Assembly: GCF_014199395.1 (NCBI RefSeq)
Contig: NZ_JACIJM010000005.1
Span: 186,001-250,000 of the forward strand
Length of the DNA: 64,000 bases
Direction: 5' to 3'
From: Yoonia ponticola
Lineage (GTDB): Bacteria > Pseudomonadota > Alphaproteobacteria > Rhodobacterales > Rhodobacteraceae
Positions 61,746 to 64,000 of the stretch are shown here, piece after piece. The notes below the pieces were generated by a model. The model worked only from the letters and a program-made list of their open reading frames with translations. It made no database searches and had not been told where the DNA came from. Positions within the stretch are counted from its first letter, which is position 1; each line of letters begins with the position of its first letter. The translations under genes were made by a program, and so were the position numbers.

Positions 61746-62957
61746 TTAAATGCGTTCGATAATAGTTGCAGCGCCCATACCGGACGCGATGCACAACGTC
61801 GCGAGACCTGTGCCTTTGCCCGTGCGTTCAAGCTCGTCGAGTAGCGTGCCGATGATAATTGCACCTGTCGCCCCCAACGGATGGCCCATCGCGATAGAGC
61901 CGCCGTTGACGTTCACAACAGACGGATCGACGTTAAAGCGCTGCATGAAACGCAACACAACAGAGGCGAAAGCTTCGTTAACTTCGAACAGATCGATGTC
62001 GGAAATATTCATGCCGGAATCAGCAAGAATTTTCTCGGTCACAGGCACCGGACCCGTCAGCATGATCGTTGGATCCGTGCCGATTTTGGCGGTGTGTTTG
62101 ATGACAGCGCGGGGTTTAATGCCCATCGCCTCGCCGTATTCTTTGGACCCGATCAGAAGACCGGCCGCACCATCGACGATACCGGAAGAGTTCCCAGCGT
62201 GGTGAATGTGATTAATTTTTTCGAGATGCGGGTACTTCATCAGCGCGACTTTATCGAAGCCGGGCATCTGTTCACCCATCATCTGAAATGCGGGGTTCAG
62301 CGCACCAAGCGCCTGCATGTCTGTGCCGGGACGGATGTATTCGTCGCGGTCAAGGATGGTCAGGCCGTTCTGGTCTTTTACGGCAACAATGGATTTATCG
62401 AACCGATTGTCCTTCCACGCGGCCACGGCACGCTTTTGCGATTCAACGGCCAATTGGTCGGCTTGATCACGGGTAAAGCCATATTCCGTCGCGATAATAT
62501 CGGCGGAGATACCTTGCGGGACAAAATAAGTGTCCATCGCAATCGACGGGTCAACAGCAATCGCCGCACCATCAGAGCCCATCGCAACCCGGCCCATCAT
62601 CTCAACGCCACCAGCGATATACGCCTGACCTGCGCCGCCACGAATTTGGTTCGCGGCAAGGTTCACGGCCTCCATGCCAGACGCACAAAAGCGGTTAATC
62701 GACAGGCCCGGAATGGATTGATCCAGATCGGACGCCAGCACGGCGGTCCGCGCCAAACAGCCACCTTGTTCACCAACTTGGGTCACGTTGCCCCAAATCA
62801 CATCCTCAACGGCGTGGCCCTCTAATCCATTCCGCTCTTTTAACGCATTCATCACGCCAGCCGAGAGGCGGGCAGATGTAACTTCGTGTAGGCTGCCGTC
62901 CTTGCGGCCCTTGCCGCGTGGGGTACGCACAGCGTCGTAAATATAGGCTTCGGTCAT
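61746..62957 (-). CDS. Acetyl-CoA C-acyltransferase (thiolase)
   Basis: A 403-residue thiolase for the last step of beta-oxidation. The active-site Cys91 is in SINRFCASGMEAV, the His in GGSIAMGHPLGATGA, and the second Cys in LCIASGMGAA. GGAGG lies 6 bases before the ATG at 62957, which decides the start over an ATG eight codons earlier. It is cotranscribed with the FadJ-like gene and a GST gene. Confidence 0.95.
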   Translation of the reverse strand: MTEAYIYDAVRTPRGKGRKDGSLHEVTSARLSAGVMNALKERNGLEGHAVEDVIWGNVTQVGEQGGCLARTAVLASDLDQSIPGLSINRFCASGMEAVNLAANQIRGGAGQAYIAGGVEMMGRVAMGSDGAAIAVDPSIAMDTYFVPQGISADIIATEYGFTRDQADQLAVESQKRAVAAWKDNRFDKSIVAVKDQNGLTILDRDEYIRPGTDMQALGALNPAFQMMGEQMPGFDKVALMKYPHLEKINHIHHAGNSSGIVDGAAGLLIGSKEYGEAMGIKPRAVIKHTAKIGTDPTIMLTGPVPVTEKILADSGMNISDIDLFEVNEAFASVVLRFMQRFNVDPSVVNVNGGSIAMGHPLGATGAIIIGTLLDELERTGKGTGLATLCIASGMGAATIIERI

Positions 62958-62973
62958 AGTATCCTCCGGGGTA

Positions 62974-63609
62974 TTAAGCACGATCGGCTGGTGAGCCGGG
63001 CAAAAGGTCGTAAGGGGCTTTCCAACCGGGTTGGGCGGCGATTGCGTCCATCCAGCGGTCGATATTCGGGTAGTCTTTGCGGTCGAAAGTGAAAGGTTCT
63101 GGGTAAAACAAGTATCCAGCGACCGCGATGTCAGCGATTGTGATGTCGCTCGCAGCGAGCCATTTTGTATTGTCGAGTTGGGCTTCGACGATTTTAAGCG
63201 CGGCTTTCAGGCGGCCCGCTTGGAACGCGATCACATCGGCGTTGCGTTTATCTTCTGGTAAGAAATTCATCATGTAGCGAATCCCGCCAGCGACGCCGGA
63301 TACCTTGTGGTTATCGAAAAAGATCCAACGCAAGATTTCGCGGCGTTCAGCGGCGGATTTACCGCCCAGCTTGCCCGTTTTGGATGAAATGTAGTCTTGG
63401 ATAACGCCAGACTGCGTTAACACGATGTCGCCGTCAATCAGCACGGGCACCTCACCCATGATGTTCATCTCTATGAATTCGGGGGTGCGGGCACCGCCGT
63501 TGAAAAAATCAACATAGGCTGGTGTCCAGTCCGCGCCCGATAGCGCGAGGGTAAGAGCCGCCTTGTAAGCATTTCCGCTTTCGCCAAAGCAGTGCAAAAT
63601 CATTGTCAT
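62974..63609 (-). CDS. Glutathione S-transferase family protein
   Basis: A 211-residue protein with an N-terminal thioredoxin fold (ILHCFGESGNAYKAALTLAL, then GEVPVLIDGDIVLTQSGVIQDYI) and an all-helical C-terminal domain with ITIADIAVAGYLFYP. It could detoxify reactive acyl products, but the role is unknown. It heads the beta-oxidation operon, 16 bases before the thiolase start. AAAGGGA lies 7 bases before the ATG. Confidence 0.9.
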   Translation of the reverse strand: MTMILHCFGESGNAYKAALTLALSGADWTPAYVDFFNGGARTPEFIEMNIMGEVPVLIDGDIVLTQSGVIQDYISSKTGKLGGKSAAERREILRWIFFDNHKVSGVAGGIRYMMNFLPEDKRNADVIAFQAGRLKAALKIVEAQLDNTKWLAASDITIADIAVAGYLFYPEPFTFDRKDYPNIDRWMDAIAAQPGWKAPYDLLPGSPADRA

Positions 63610-63654
63610 CGTGTGGTCCCTTTCGAGGGTTCGCCCGTTTAGGCAGTCGGAGCA

Positions 63655-63680
63655 TTGAGTTGTTTTGGCGAAATGAAATT
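63655..63680 (-). repeat. Dispersed 21-bp repeat, copy 3 (left arm)
   Basis: Minus-strand reading gives the TTCATTTCGCCAAAACAACT core followed by CAA. It is the left end of the 206-bp element. Confidence 0.85.
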
Positions 63681-63835
63681 TGTCGTCTCAGCTATTCATC
63701 ACCCATTAAGGTTAATCGCCTAACATGGTTTTGCGCGGAACGCAGGAGTGTGTCGTCGCGTGCGAAGTGAAGCCCCATCGTTGCATATCGGATAGCCAAG
63801 CCGTGAGGCGCGATGGGGTGGGCACTGCCGCCCCA

Positions 63836-63860
63836 ACTTCATTTCGCCAAAACAACTCAA
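63836..63860 (+). repeat. Dispersed 21-bp repeat, copy 4 (right arm)
   Basis: Plus-strand reading gives AC + TTCATTTCGCCAAAACAACT + CAA. It is the right end of the element, 10 bp from the stop codon at 63870. Confidence 0.85.
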
Positions 63861-63869
63861 AGTCCATGA

Positions 63870-64000
63870 TCACAATTTACCACCGTCCATCGTTAACTTG
63901 AATTTACGGAGCCGCGACGGCACTTCGTCGGCGTCTAATAGTTTATCTAAGTTTTCGAACATGAAACTCAACGCCTCGGCCCTGTTCAACCCCGCATCAT
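63870..64000 (-). CDS. C-terminus of an unidentified protein, gene continues beyond window
   Basis: An open frame runs from the right edge to a TGA at 63872-63870 and encodes 42 residues, including LNRAEALSFMFENLDKLLDA and a basic RLRKFK stretch. Composition and codon choice look coding and there is no competing gene. I do not recognise the family from this fragment. Confidence 0.55.
   Translation of the reverse strand, partial: DAGLNRAEALSFMFENLDKLLDADEVPSRLRKFKLTMDGGKL

Larger units (their letters stand above)
63655..63860. mobile_element. 206-bp element bounded by 25-bp inverted repeats (MITE- or REPIN-like)
   Basis: The ends are TTGAGTTGTTTTGGCGAAAT-type arms (63655-63679 and 63836-63860), inverted and matching at 24 of 25 bases. 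They are two copies of the dispersed repeat. The interior has an 8-bp stem CCCCATCG/CGATGGGG (63773-63780 and 63811-63818) and no gene of normal size; one 28-codon frame starts at the minus-strand ATG near 63778. No transposase is present. It lies 10 bp past the stop of the gene on its right. I see no clear target duplication. Confidence 0.65.

Noticed and set aside
61881-62825. A 314-codon plus-strand frame opposite the thiolase gene
   Set aside because: It is His/Arg-rich with no domain pattern and lies wholly within a clear thiolase gene.

Overview
The window is chromosomal DNA from an alphaproteobacterium. It most resembles a marine member of the Rhodobacterales (Roseobacter group). The case rests on the tad locus whose pilins carry an AVTVDWVVLTAA core, the ctaB/small ORF/ctaG/coxC/surf1 cytochrome oxidase cluster, the cdd-deoA-deoB-add-upp salvage operon, DUF817 and DUF6614-type proteins, and fused malic enzyme-phosphotransacetylase. 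Base composition is moderately GC-rich and fairly even, except for one clearly AT-rich gene at 35.2-36.2 kb. I saw no tRNA, rRNA, CRISPR array, prophage or transposase gene.

Layout. 1-10.55 kb: a complete Tad/Flp type IVb pilus locus read leftwards: two pilins, cpaB, secretin cpaC, an OmpA-like lipoprotein, cpaE, cpaF, tadB, tadC, two TPR lipoproteins and a prepilin peptidase cut by the window edge. Hairpins split it into probable separate transcripts. 10.9-13.8 kb: a lytic transglycosylase, the two 3-oxoacid CoA-transferase subunits and an L,D-transpeptidase. 13.9-19.8 kb: topA, dprA, a small membrane protein and tldD. 19.95-28.35 kb: cytochrome c oxidase subunits II and III with assembly factors CtaB, CtaG and SURF1, running into threonine synthase, an M16 peptidase, a GNAT acetyltransferase and a lipoprotein hydrolase. 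28.5-33.3 kb: an FAD oxidoreductase and two MFS exporters around a TetR regulator with two visible operators. 33.4-41.4 kb: lepA, an AT-rich DUF2971 gene, an orphan BrnA-type antitoxin with upstream 11-bp repeats, hydrolase, DUF817, glyA, nadK and a DUF6614-type gene. 41.5-49.6 kb: malic enzyme, a VOC-cupin fusion and the nucleoside salvage operon. 49.6-59.5 kb: a SPOR protein, a degenerate M48-like protein, acyl-CoA synthetase, sulfotransferase, a Hint-domain protein and a sugar-acid group (KDG kinase, IlvD/Edd dehydratase, hydroxyacid dehydrogenase). 59.5-63.6 kb: a fatty-acid beta-oxidation operon (GST, thiolase, FadJ-like), then an inverted-repeat element and the end of an unidentified gene.

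Most of the window is ordinary core metabolism. The signals that routine annotation would miss are: a dispersed 21-bp repeat in four copies, three of them within 10 bp of stop codons and two forming the ends of a 206-bp MITE- or REPIN-like element at 63655-63860; three helically phased GTGCACG repeats upstream of the orphan BrnA-type gene; two tandem TetR operators; a UxuR/GntR-type palindrome in front of kdgK; and a Hint protein that appears to lack its nucleophile, with a CtrA-type box upstream.
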